A DNA stretch of 64,000 nt. It comes from Microbacterium laevaniformans (lineage in GTDB: Bacteria > Actinomycetota > Actinomycetes > Actinomycetales > Microbacteriaceae). Below are positions 56,669-64,000 of this stretch, in pieces (the first letter of the stretch is position 1; every line of letters starts with the position of its first letter). Location of the stretch: NCBI RefSeq assembly GCF_016907555.1, contig NZ_JAFBCE010000001.1:434001-498000 (forward strand). The letters are read 5' to 3'. A program made the translations under genes and the position numbers. A model generated the notes under the pieces. It was not told where the DNA came from. It saw only the letters and a list, made by a program, of their open reading frames with translations, and did no database searches.

Positions 56669-56760
56669 CGGTATTCAGTCTGCCGCCTCGTCGCACTCTC
56701 GCACCTCGCAGACATCCGCCGGGTGCAACGCCCGGCGGATGCATCAGAGACTGAATACGG
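56669..56760. repeat. 92-bp element with 13-bp inverted ends, copy 3
   Basis: Ends CGGTATTCAGTCT and AGACTGAATACGG (then CAC). The core has a strong hairpin, CATCCGCCGGG with CCCGGCGGATG. It lies 70 bp downstream of the DUF559 gene. Confidence 0.85.
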
Positions 56761-56843
56761 CACACCGGCGGCGTCGGACGCGCAGGAGCGTAGTGAGATG
56801 CGGGCTGGACGGGATCGCGGCGTGGACGGTGCAGCCCGGGTCG

Positions 56844-56934
56844 CCATATTCAGTCTGCGACGATTGTTGCGAGCGTGACGTGCGCGGAACATCGCAGTCT
56901 CGGAAAGCTCGACCACCATGCAGACTGAGTACGG
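56844..56934. repeat. 91-bp element with 13-bp inverted ends, copy 4
   Basis: Ends CCATATTCAGTCT and AGACTGAGTACGG (then GAC), the most diverged copy; 65-bp core. It lies between copy 3 and the 3' end of trpS. The rest of the 378-bp gap holds nothing else that I recognise. Confidence 0.8.
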
Positions 56935-56977
56935 GACCGTGGGCAAGCCTCGCGGCAACCGCAACCCGCGACGGTTG

Positions 56978-57982
56978 TCAGCCGCGGCGGAGGAGTCCGA
57001 CCTTCGCGTACACGTCGGCGAGGGTCGCATCCGCGACCTCGGCGGCTCGGTCGGCGTTGGCGGCGAGCACGCGGTCGAGCTCGGCGGGATCATCGAGCAG
57101 CTCGAGTGCCCGCGCGCGGACGGGCCCGAACTCGTTCACGACCACCTCTGCGAGCCCCTTCTTGAAGTCACCGTAGCCGCGGCCCGCGTACTCGTCCTCG
57201 ATCGAGGGGATCTGGCGTCCGGTGAGGGCCGCATAGATCACCAGCAGGTTGGAGACGCCGGGCTTGTTCTCCTTGTCGTAGCGGACCACGCCCTCGCTGT
57301 CGGTGACGGCACGCATGATCTTCTTCGCCGACACGGCCGGGTCATCCAGCATCCACAGCACACCGGCATCCGACTCGGCCGACTTGCTCATCTTGGCGGT
57401 GGGGTTCTGCAGGTCGTAGATGCGCGCGGTGTCCTGCTGGATCACCGGCATCGGCATGCGGAAGGTCTGGCCGTAGCGGGAGTTGAAGCGCTCTGCGAGG
57501 TCGCGGGTGAGTTCGACGTGCTGCTTCTGATCGTCGCCGACCGGGACGATGTCGGTCTGATAGAGCAGGATGTCAGCGGCCATCAGCACCGGGTACGTGA
57601 ACAGACCGACGTTCGTCTGGTCGGCGCCGTACCGCGCGGACTTGTCCTTGAACTGCGTCATGCGGTTCGCCTCACCGAATCCGGTGATGGTCGAGAGCAC
57701 CCAGGCGAGCTCGGCGTGGGCGCGCACGTGCGATTGCACGTACAGCGTCGACTTCGACGGTTCGATGCCGGCGGCGATGTACTGCGCCGCCGTGCGCCGG
57801 GTCTTCTCCCGCAGCTCCGCCGGATCGTTCGGCTGGGTCAGAGCGTGCAGATCGACGACGGAGAAGAACGCCTGGTACTCCTCCTGCAGGTCACGCCACT
57901 GCAGCAGGGCCCCGATGTAGTTGCCGATCTGGAGGGAGTCGGCGGAGGGCTGCATTCCGGAGTAGAGGCGGGGCCTGGTCAT
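56978..57982 (-). CDS. trpS: Tryptophanyl-tRNA synthetase
   Basis: Charges tRNA-Trp. 334 residues, class I. The HIGH-like motif is SLQIGNYIGALLQW, as in other actinobacteria. GEANRMTQFKDKSARYG, MAADILLYQTDIVPVGDDQK and NPTAKMSKSAESD (KMSKS) are present. ATG at 57982. Confidence 0.97.
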   Translation of the reverse strand: MTRPRLYSGMQPSADSLQIGNYIGALLQWRDLQEEYQAFFSVVDLHALTQPNDPAELREKTRRTAAQYIAAGIEPSKSTLYVQSHVRAHAELAWVLSTITGFGEANRMTQFKDKSARYGADQTNVGLFTYPVLMAADILLYQTDIVPVGDDQKQHVELTRDLAERFNSRYGQTFRMPMPVIQQDTARIYDLQNPTAKMSKSAESDAGVLWMLDDPAVSAKKIMRAVTDSEGVVRYDKENKPGVSNLLVIYAALTGRQIPSIEDEYAGRGYGDFKKGLAEVVVNEFGPVRARALELLDDPAELDRVLAANADRAAEVADATLADVYAKVGLLRRG

Positions 57983-58050
57983 CGTCCCAGTCTAGAGAAC
58001 GGATGCCGGGGTCCCGCCGCCCGCCGGGGCCGACAGCTCCGCCGGACAGT

Positions 58051-58884
58051 TCAGAACGCGTAGTCGGCGACCACGGGAGCGTGATCGCTCCACCGCGTGT
58101 CCCAGGAGGGCGCACGCACGACGCGATAGTCGACCACGCGTTCCGCGAGTGCAAACGAGGCGAGGTGGTAGTCGATGCGCCAGCCCGTATCGGTGTCGAA
58201 CGCCTTGCCGCGGTTCGACCACCACGAGTAGGGGCCGTCGACCTCGCCCGCCCACCGGCGTCCCACGTCGACCCAGCCGAGCCCCGTGCCGGTGGTGCCG
58301 TCCGTGCCGACGACCTGTTCGCCTTCGGGGCCCGTGAAGCGGTCGAAGTACGCGCGCTCGCGGGGCAGGAAGCCCGCCTTCTTGACGTTGCCCCGCCAAT
58401 TGCGGATGTCGAGCTCGCGGTGACCCACGTTGAGGTCGCCCGTGATGAGGGCCAACTCGCCGAGCTTCGGCATCCGGGATTCCATCGCGTCGAGGAACGC
58501 GTACTTGGCCACCTGCTTCTCGGTGTCGGCTTCGCCCGTGTGGACGTACGCGCTGACGATCGTCACCTTCTCGCCGGCGACGTCGATGTCGGCTTCGACC
58601 CAACGTCCGCGGGAATCGAGGGTGTCGTCGCCGAGTTCGATGCGCCAGATGTCGATCGGCTCGCGAGCCGCGATCGCGACACCGGCGCGACCCTTCGCCA
58701 GCGCTTCGTCGTTGACGATGTGCCATCCGGGCAGAGCGTCGGCGAGGTGCGTCGCCTCTCCGCGCACCTCCTGCAGAGTCAGGACGTCGACGTCGGCCGT
58801 CTCGAGCCACGGGAGCATGCCCTTGCGGGCGGCGGCACGGATGCCGTTGACGTTGACGGAGGCGACGCGCAGGTTTCGGGGCAC
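58051..58884 (-). CDS. xthA: Exodeoxyribonuclease III
   Basis: AP endonuclease and 3'-5' exonuclease of base-excision repair. 277 residues. VASVNVNGIRAAARKG, LTLQEVRGE (metal Glu), LITGDLNVGHRELDIRNWRG and the C-terminal WSDHAPVVADY (catalytic Asp-His) are intact. Separated from trpS by 68 bp and possibly co-transcribed with it. Confidence 0.96.
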   Translation of the reverse strand: MPRNLRVASVNVNGIRAAARKGMLPWLETADVDVLTLQEVRGEATHLADALPGWHIVNDEALAKGRAGVAIAAREPIDIWRIELGDDTLDSRGRWVEADIDVAGEKVTIVSAYVHTGEADTEKQVAKYAFLDAMESRMPKLGELALITGDLNVGHRELDIRNWRGNVKKAGFLPRERAYFDRFTGPEGEQVVGTDGTTGTGLGWVDVGRRWAGEVDGPYSWWSNRGKAFDTDTGWRIDYHLASFALAERVVDYRVVRAPSWDTRWSDHAPVVADYAF

Positions 58885-58933
58885 GCGTCAACCCTAACGA
58901 GCGCCGCCGACACGCGACGCGGGTCCGCGGCCC

Positions 58934-60121
58934 TCAGCCGAGGAGGCCGCGCGGGGGCGGGGGAGCGTCGGCCTCGACCCGCGCGAGGTCGTCTTCGGCG
59001 CGCCGGAGCTCACGCGTCTCGTGCCAACGCCGCCACCAGGGTGCTTCGGCGCGCGCGAGATGGGCGGCGCGCACGCGCACCCGCGCGGCGATCAGCAATG
59101 CGGCGTGCTCGCGACGCCGCTGCTCGTCCGCCGACAACTGCTCGATGGGCACGTCCGCGTCCTGCGCCGTGAGGGCGACCCATGATGCGGCGACGAGGAT
59201 GACGATGCCGACCAAACGGAACCAAAGCAGGAATCCGACGAAGACCGAGAACGTCGCCAGCAGCGGGTTGGAGGGGGAGTAGGAGAGGAGGATTCCAGCC
59301 CCGTACTGGAGGACCACCATCGCGGCGCCGCCGAGTGCGGCGCCGGGGAGGATCAGCCCCCACCGTAACGAGGTTCCGGTGAGGAAGCGGATCAGCGCCC
59401 CGATGGCAGCGGTGTTGATCGCGAAGGCGACCGCCCCCGAGGCGATGCGGCCCGTCACCCACACCCAGTTCGAGTAGCCGGGCCACGGGAACAGCTGGAA
59501 CAGCAGCTCGACCGCACCCGCAGCGACGCTGGCGAGGATCGCGCCGATCACCAGCGCCAGTCCGAACAGGGCGGCCGCGAAGAAGTCCCTGGCCTTCAAC
59601 AGCACGTAGCTGCGGGTGTCGAACGGCAACCCGAAGATGTCGCGCACGGCGCGCCGGGTGAACGTGACGAAGCCGATCGCCGTCCACAGCGCGGCGATGA
59701 ACGCCACGGCACCCGTGACAGCGAGCACACTCGCCGACTCCTGCGCGATCTGGGCGACGTCGGCTTCGCTCACCAGCCCCTGGCCATCCTCGCGCCCGAT
59801 GAGGCCCGGGATGTAGAGGTTGAGGATATGGATGAGTCCGGCGATGGCCTGAGTGCTGCCCCCGAGCCAGATGCCCACGATCGCGAAGCCGAAGTAGATC
59901 ACGGCGAAGATCGCGAACAGGGACTGGTAGCTGATGGCCGCGGCGAGCAGGAACCCGTTGGCGCGCAGGAAATGACGCCAAACGCGGATCGGGAACCACC
60001 CGAGCGTCTTGCGCGTGATCTCCGTCGCGCGCTCGATCGGCTCGTCCAGGCGCTCCCGCAGGGGCGACTGCTCCCAGCGCGCACGCCACGCGGCATCCGC
60101 GCGTTCCGACGAATCCGTCAC
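58934..60121 (-). CDS. YihY/BrkB-family inner membrane protein
   Basis: 395 residues from GTG at 60121, with about seven hydrophobic segments. ANGFLLAAAISYQSLFAIFA, FTRRAVRDIFGLPFDTRSYV and LRWGLILPGAALGGAAMVVL are family landmarks. The 100-residue C-terminal tail is charged and helical. Function of the family is unknown; the old label ribonuclease BN is an error. Upstream lies the sdh terminator. Confidence 0.9.
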   Translation of the reverse strand: MTDSSERADAAWRARWEQSPLRERLDEPIERATEITRKTLGWFPIRVWRHFLRANGFLLAAAISYQSLFAIFAVIYFGFAIVGIWLGGSTQAIAGLIHILNLYIPGLIGREDGQGLVSEADVAQIAQESASVLAVTGAVAFIAALWTAIGFVTFTRRAVRDIFGLPFDTRSYVLLKARDFFAAALFGLALVIGAILASVAAGAVELLFQLFPWPGYSNWVWVTGRIASGAVAFAINTAAIGALIRFLTGTSLRWGLILPGAALGGAAMVVLQYGAGILLSYSPSNPLLATFSVFVGFLLWFRLVGIVILVAASWVALTAQDADVPIEQLSADEQRRREHAALLIAARVRVRAAHLARAEAPWWRRWHETRELRRAEDDLARVEADAPPPPRGLLG

Positions 60122-60136
60122 CCGATCAGCGTAGCG

Positions 60137-60177
60137 AGAGCGGATGCCGGGGCCGTTACGGTCCCGGCATCCGCTCT
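60137..60177. terminator. Terminator hairpin after sdhCDAB
   Basis: 15-bp arms AGAGCGGATGCCGGG (60137-60151) and complement (60163-60177), with an inner CCG/CGG pair in the loop. It lies 22 bp beyond the sdhB stop and holds an inverted pair of the GGATGCC motif. Confidence 0.8.
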
Positions 60178-60198
60178 GCTGGTCGGTGGCCGGCGGAC

Positions 60199-60972
60199 TC
60201 AGCGACCGCCGCGCATGACGGCCTGCTTGACCTCGGCGATCGCCTTGGTGACCTCGATGCCGCGGGGGCATGCCTCGGTGCAGTTGAAGGTCGTGCGGCA
60301 GCGCCACACGCCTTCCTTGTCGTTGAGGATGTCCAGGCGCGTGGTCGCCGCGTCATCGCGCGAGTCGAAGATGAACCGGTGCGCGTTGACGATCGCGGCG
60401 GGGCCGAAGTACTGGCCGTCGGTCCAGAACACCGGGCACGACGAGGTGCACGCGGCGCACAGGATGCACTTGGTGGTGTCGTCGAAGATCTCGCGGTCGA
60501 CGATCGACTGGATGCGCTCCTTGCCGGCCTCGGGCTTGCTGTTGGCGATGAGGAACGGCTGCACCTCGCGGTACGACGCGAAGAACGGCTCCATGTCGAC
60601 GACGAGGTCCTTCTCCAGCGGCAGACCCTTGATCGCCTCGACGTAGATCGGCTTCGAGATGTCGAGGTCCTTGATCAGCGTCTTGCAGGCCAGGCGGTTG
60701 CGGCCGTTGATGCGCATCGCGTCGGAGCCGCAGATGCCGTGGGCGCACGACCGACGGAAGGTCAGGGAGCCGTCGACCTCCCACTTGATCTTGTGCAGGG
60801 CGTCCAGCACGCGATCGGTGGGGTACATCTCGACGTCGTAGTCCACCCAGCGCGGCTCGCTGTCGGTCTCCGGGTCGAAACGGCGGATGATGAAGGTGAC
60901 GAGGTACGACTGGATCGGGGCCTCACCGGTCGTCTCGGCGACGACGTCCTGCTCGACGATGGCGGTCGACAT
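60199..60972 (-). CDS. sdhB: Succinate dehydrogenase iron-sulfur subunit
   Basis: 257 residues. Passes electrons from FAD in SdhA to quinone. Cysteines for the 2Fe-2S centre are in RRSCAHGICGSDAMRING and NRLACKTL; those for the 4Fe-4S and 3Fe-4S centres are in CILCAACTSSCPVFW and RTTFNCTEACPRGIEV. ATG at 60972 overlaps the sdhA stop. Confidence 0.97.
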   Translation of the reverse strand: MSTAIVEQDVVAETTGEAPIQSYLVTFIIRRFDPETDSEPRWVDYDVEMYPTDRVLDALHKIKWEVDGSLTFRRSCAHGICGSDAMRINGRNRLACKTLIKDLDISKPIYVEAIKGLPLEKDLVVDMEPFFASYREVQPFLIANSKPEAGKERIQSIVDREIFDDTTKCILCAACTSSCPVFWTDGQYFGPAAIVNAHRFIFDSRDDAATTRLDILNDKEGVWRCRTTFNCTEACPRGIEVTKAIAEVKQAVMRGGR

Positions 60973-62801
60973 CAGTACTTCCTCTCCATCGGTGGGTAGT
61001 TGAATTCGCCCTTGTCGTTCTTGGTGAACACGACGGGCTTCCAGTCCAGCTTGATGTGATCCTCGGGGTCGGGCGAGTGCGGGTCGCCGGTGAGGTAGGC
61101 CATCGTGTGCTGCATGTACTGCTCGTCGTTGCGGTCGGGGTAGTCCTCGCGCATGTGTCCGCCGCGGCTCTCGCGACGGTTGCGGGCGGCGTACGCGACG
61201 ATCTCGGCAAGGTCGAGAAGGAAGCCGAGCTCGACGGCCTCGAGCAGATCGGTGTTGAAGCGCTTGCCCTTGTCGTCGATGTGCACGTTCTTGAAGCGCT
61301 GGCGCAGGTCGTGGATGGTGCCCATGACGTTGGTCAGGGTCTCCTCGGTGCGGAAGACCTGGGCGTTGGCGTCCATCTCCTCCTGCAGCGTCTTGCGGAG
61401 CACCGCGACGCGCTCGGTGCCGGTGTTGCTTCGCAGACCCTCGAGCATCTCGCGGACCTCCTTGGCGGGGTCCTCGGGCAGCGGCACGAAATCAGCGGTC
61501 TGCACGTACTGGACGGCGTTGCGACCGCTGCGCTTTCCGAAGACGTTGATGTCCAGCAGCGAGTTGGTGCCGAGGCGGTTCGCACCGTGCACGGAGACGC
61601 ACGCGCACTCACCGGCGGCGTACAGGCCGGGCACGACGGTGTCGTTGTTCTGCAGCACCTCACCGTTGTTGTTGGTCGGGATGCCGCCCATCGCGTAGTG
61701 GGCGGTCGGCATGACCGGCACCGGCTCGGTGACCGGGTCGACGCCCAGGTAGGTGCGGGCGAACTCGGTGATGTCGGGGAGCTTGGTCTCCAGCACCTCT
61801 GCACCGAGGTGGGTGCAGTCCAGGTACACGTAGTCCTTGTGGGGTCCGGCGCCGCGGCCCTCGAGGACCTCCTTGACCATGCAGCGCGCGACGATGTCAC
61901 GCGGGGCGAGGTCCTTGATGGTCGGTGCGTAGCGCTCCATGAACCGCTCGCCGGAGGCGTTGCGCAGGATCGCGCCCTCGCCGCGGGCGCCCTCGGTGAG
62001 CAGGATGCCGAGACCGGCAAGCCCTGTCGGGTGGAACTGGAAGAACTCGATGTCCTCCAGCGGCAGGCCCTTGCGCCACACGATGCCGACGCCGTCGCCG
62101 GTGAGGGTGTGGGCGTTCGAGGTGGTCTTGTAGATCTTGCCGAAGCCGCCGGTGGCGAAGATGACGGCCTTGGAGTGGAAGACGTGGAGGTCGCCGGTGG
62201 CCAGCTCGTAGGCCACGACGCCCGCGACCTGGGTGTTGCCGTCGGCATCCTTCACCGTGATGAGATCGAGCGCGTAATACTCGTTGAAGAAGTTGATCCC
62301 CAGCTTCACGCAGTTCTGGAACAGCGTCTGAAGGATCATGTGACCGGTGCGGTCGGCCGCGTAGCATGCACGGCGCACGGGGGTCTTGCCGTGGTCGGCG
62401 GTGTGGCCGCCGAAGCGGCGCTGGTCGATCTTGCCCTCGGGGGTGCGGTTGAAGGGCAGACCCATGTTCTCGAGGTCGATGACGGCGTCGATGGCCTCGC
62501 GGGCGAGGATCTCCGCGGCATCCTGGTCGACGAGGTAGTCGCCGCCCTTGACGGTGTCGAAGGTGTGCCACTCCCAGGAGTCCTCTTCGACGTTGGCGAG
62601 CGCCGCCGCCATGCCGCCCTGCGCCGCACCGGTGTGCGACCGGGTCGGGTAGAGCTTGGTGATCACGGCGGTGCGGGCGCCCGGACCCGCCTCGATCGCG
62701 GCGCGCATGCCGGCGCCGCCGGCGCCCACGATGACGATGTCGAACTCGTGGTAGTAGACGCCGTCCTTGAGTACGGCCTCGGGATGCTGCTGGGTAGTCA
62801 C
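60972..62801 (-). CDS. sdhA: Succinate dehydrogenase flavoprotein subunit
   Basis: 609 residues. Oxidises succinate to fumarate. FAD-binding [18 protein letters not shown], the FAD-linking His in [16 protein letters not shown], active-site [19 protein letters not shown], and [12 protein letters not shown] are all standard. It sits between sdhD and sdhB in a four-gene operon. Confidence 0.98.
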   Translation of the reverse strand: MTTQQHPEAVLKDGVYYHEFDIVIVGAGGAGMRAAIEAGPGARTAVITKLYPTRSHTGAAQGGMAAALANVEEDSWEWHTFDTVKGGDYLVDQDAAEILAREAIDAVIDLENMGLPFNRTPEGKIDQRRFGGHTADHGKTPVRRACYAADRTGHMILQTLFQNCVKLGINFFNEYYALDLITVKDADGNTQVAGVVAYELATGDLHVFHSKAVIFATGGFGKIYKTTSNAHTLTGDGVGIVWRKGLPLEDIEFFQFHPTGLAGLGILLTEGARGEGAILRNASGERFMERYAPTIKDLAPRDIVARCMVKEVLEGRGAGPHKDYVYLDCTHLGAEVLETKLPDITEFARTYLGVDPVTEPVPVMPTAHYAMGGIPTNNNGEVLQNNDTVVPGLYAAGECACVSVHGANRLGTNSLLDINVFGKRSGRNAVQYVQTADFVPLPEDPAKEVREMLEGLRSNTGTERVAVLRKTLQEEMDANAQVFRTEETLTNVMGTIHDLRQRFKNVHIDDKGKRFNTDLLEAVELGFLLDLAEIVAYAARNRRESRGGHMREDYPDRNDEQYMQHTMAYLTGDPHSPDPEDHIKLDWKPVVFTKNDKGEFNYPPMERKY

Positions 62802-62852
62802 GTCAGGAATGCCTTGTCTTCTGCGTCGTCGTGAGCGTCGTGGTGCGCGCGC

Positions 62853-63323
62853 TCAGCGCGCGGCGCACATCTGGATGAGCCAGTCCGTCGTCGAGTTCTC
62901 CACGCCCAGGCACGGGTCGAAGGTGAAGACGACGAGGGTGCCGAGCACAATCAGGAAGCCCGCGGCGATCCACAGCGCCCACACCAGCACCTTGCGGGTG
63001 GTCGCGCCGACGACGTAGTCGTTGACGATCGTGCGCATGCCGTTCGCGCCGTGGATGAGGGCGAGCCAGAGCATCAGCACGTCCCAGACCTGCCAGAACG
63101 GGCTCGCGAACTTGCCGGCGACGAAGGCGAAGTCGATGCCGTGGATGCCCTCGCCGAGCATCAGGTTCACGAAGAGGTGCCCGAAGATCAGCACGACCAA
63201 CAGCACGCCGGAGGCGCGCATGTAGATCCAGCCGATCTTCTCGAGGTTGGCCCCCTTCTTGCGCACCTGCGGGGAGCGCGGTGCGGGGATGGTCTGATCG
63301 TTGCTCGGGGTGAGGGTGGACAT
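62853..63323 (-). CDS. sdhD: Succinate dehydrogenase membrane anchor, SdhD
   Basis: 156 residues, three helices after a 40-residue hydrophilic N-terminus. The haem or quinone-site His is in LLVVLIFGHLFVNLM, with further conserved positions in LALIHGANGMRTIVNDY. ATG at 63323 overlaps the sdhC stop (ATGA). Confidence 0.92.
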   Translation of the reverse strand: MSTLTPSNDQTIPAPRSPQVRKKGANLEKIGWIYMRASGVLLVVLIFGHLFVNLMLGEGIHGIDFAFVAGKFASPFWQVWDVLMLWLALIHGANGMRTIVNDYVVGATTRKVLVWALWIAAGFLIVLGTLVVFTFDPCLGVENSTTDWLIQMCAAR

Positions 63324-63757
63324 CAGTGACCGCCTCCGATGTTCGACAGCACGATGGGGACGTGGCGCGCGGCGAATCCGCCCACGGTCACGACCCACAG
63401 GCCCAGCACGCCCCACCACAGCTGGCGCTGGTGGCGGGTCGCCCACGGCCACAGGTCGACCGCGATGATGCGCAGGCCGTTGAAGGCGTGGTAGACGATC
63501 GCCGCGACGAGGGCGACCTCGCCGAAGCCCATGATCGGGTTCTTGTACGTGCCGATGACCGCGTCGTACGCCTCGGGGGAGAGGCGGATCAGCGCCGTGT
63601 CGAGCACGTGCACGAGCAGGAAGAAGAAGATGGCGACGCCGGTGATGCGGTGCAGCACCCACGACCACATGCCCTCGTTGCCGCGGTAGAGCGTTCCGCG
63701 CGGCGTCTTGGACGTGGTCTGAGCTACCGACGGTGTGACGCGTGCTGGTGCAGACAC
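63323..63757 (-). CDS. sdhC: Succinate dehydrogenase cytochrome b subunit, SdhC
   Basis: 144 residues from GTG at 63757 after GGGAGGA. Three helices. The signature MWSWVLHRITGVAIFFFLLV with a following His (VHVLDTAL) and YHAFNGLRIIAVDL are typical of cytochrome b556. First gene of sdhCDAB. Confidence 0.94.
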   Translation of the reverse strand: MSAPARVTPSVAQTTSKTPRGTLYRGNEGMWSWVLHRITGVAIFFFLLVHVLDTALIRLSPEAYDAVIGTYKNPIMGFGEVALVAAIVYHAFNGLRIIAVDLWPWATRHQRQLWWGVLGLWVVTVGGFAARHVPIVLSNIGGGH

Positions 63758-63904
63758 GGTCGTCCTCCCTTGGTGTGAACGGACACCTCGGCACGGCGGG
63801 GGCTGACATCGGCCCCGGGGTTCACAACGGCACTGGACCCTCGGCGTCGCACACGGGCGCAGTCTTATCCTAAGTCGGCGTTCGAGAGCAGGGCGACGAA
63901 GGCG

Positions 63905-63931
63905 AGCCTAAGTTCTCTCGATATCGAGAGA
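63905..63931 (-). promoter_or_regulatory. Probable sdhC promoter with perfect 18-bp palindrome
   Basis: TCTCTCGATATCGAGAGA (63914-63931) equals its reverse complement; on the minus strand TAGGCT (63910-63905) follows it as a -10, so the palindrome spans the -35 region. Same pattern as the palindrome before icd (12 of 18 bases). A second minus-strand -10-like TAGGAT lies near 63867-63872. Confidence 0.6.
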
Positions 63932-63983
63932 TCCGGAGCGAAACGGCCTTCTTCACGAAATCGGTCCGTCACGTGCGGCCCGG

Positions 63984-64000
63984 TACCCTGGCGGAATGGC
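63984..64000 (+). CDS. Start of a divergent gene with leaderless promoter, cut by window end
   Basis: TACCCT (63984-63989) is six bases before ATG at 63996, the spacing of a leaderless actinobacterial gene. Only five coding bases are in the window, so the product cannot be read. In related genomes mannose-1-phosphate guanylyltransferase often lies opposite sdhC; this is expectation only. Confidence 0.4.

Noticed and set aside
32982..56934. The 92-bp elements as coding for small peptides (copies 1 and 3 read PYSV...TEYG in one frame)
   Set aside because: Copy 2 has a stop in that frame and copy 4 is one base shorter, so the frame is not kept across the family.
55538..56934. The three clustered elements as a CRISPR array
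   Set aside because: Spacing is irregular (over 1000 bp, then about 83 bp between copies), a gene lies between them, and the repeats are inverted within each unit, not direct. No cas gene.
57900..57982. Missing HIGH motif in trpS
   Set aside because: The motif reads QIGNY, a common variant in actinobacterial tryptophanyl-tRNA synthetases; KMSKS and the rest are intact.

Overview
The window is high-GC (about 70%) actinobacterial chromosome. Gene content and order fit the family Microbacteriaceae, most likely Microbacterium or a close relative: a monomeric NADP isocitrate dehydrogenase, sdhCDAB followed by yihY-xthA-trpS, a DasABC-like chitobiose importer, an efeUOB iron operon, TAGGGT-type -10 boxes set for leaderless starts, and MSH-free core metabolism. 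The genus is inferred from style and synteny, not from a marker gene. There is no rRNA, tRNA, CRISPR array, prophage or transposase gene.

Layout. 1-3.7 kb: 3' part of an ABC exporter, an AbiEi/DUF559 endonuclease-like gene framed by two near-identical hairpins, a GH31 remnant and a GNAT gene. 3.8-8.3 kb: isocitrate dehydrogenase with a perfect 18-bp palindrome in front, an L,D-transpeptidase and a small lipoprotein. 8.4-19.6 kb: an amino-sugar region with ROK regulator, sugar-binding lipoprotein, two permeases, ROK kinase and nagB on the plus strand, then a membrane protein, a deleted glycolate-oxidase-like gene, YrdB, and a nagA-hexosaminidase pair on the minus strand. The two halves share a near-identical 18-bp site. 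19.7-24.8 kb: ZTP riboswitch-glyA, folD, ctaG-like, EamA exporter and GntR regulator. 24.9-29.5 kb: polar amino-acid ABC transporter, quinone reductase with its MarR repressor and double operator, transglutaminase. 29.6-31.0 kb: two gene remnants fused head to head. 31-36 kb: Na+/H+ antiporter, ThDP enzyme, winged-helix protein. 36-43 kb: efeUOB under an iron box, a RamB-like regulator, pckG. 43-50 kb: ABC exporters, an MFS carrier, a small membrane protein. 50-54 kb: ribD-ribE-ribBA-ribH under an FMN riboswitch. 54-58.9 kb: Fpg/Nei glycosylase, GNAT, a second DUF559 gene surrounded by repeat elements, trpS, xthA. 58.9-64 kb: YihY, then sdhCDAB.

How it works together. The amino-sugar genes make a complete route: import of chitobiose or GlcNAc, cleavage by a cytoplasmic GH20 enzyme, phosphorylation, NagA deacetylation, NagB deamination to fructose-6-phosphate. 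No ATPase is encoded with the importer, so a shared MsiK-type ATPase elsewhere is expected. Isocitrate dehydrogenase and succinate dehydrogenase carry related palindromes and may share a regulator; pckG and a RamB-like regulator add to the central-carbon theme.

Unexplained structure. (1) The 7-mer GGATGCC/GGCATCC occurs about 115 times by eye, several-fold above expectation, and forms inverted pairs at gene 3' ends, as DNA uptake sequences do in other bacteria. (2) Four intergenic elements of 91-92 bp share 13-bp inverted ends but have unrelated cores of constant 65-66 bp; three cluster around the second DUF559 gene. (3) A palindromic repeat (CGGTCGTTGAGCGAGC...) occurs three times, once inside the importer operon. 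(4) Several genes are broken by clean deletions.
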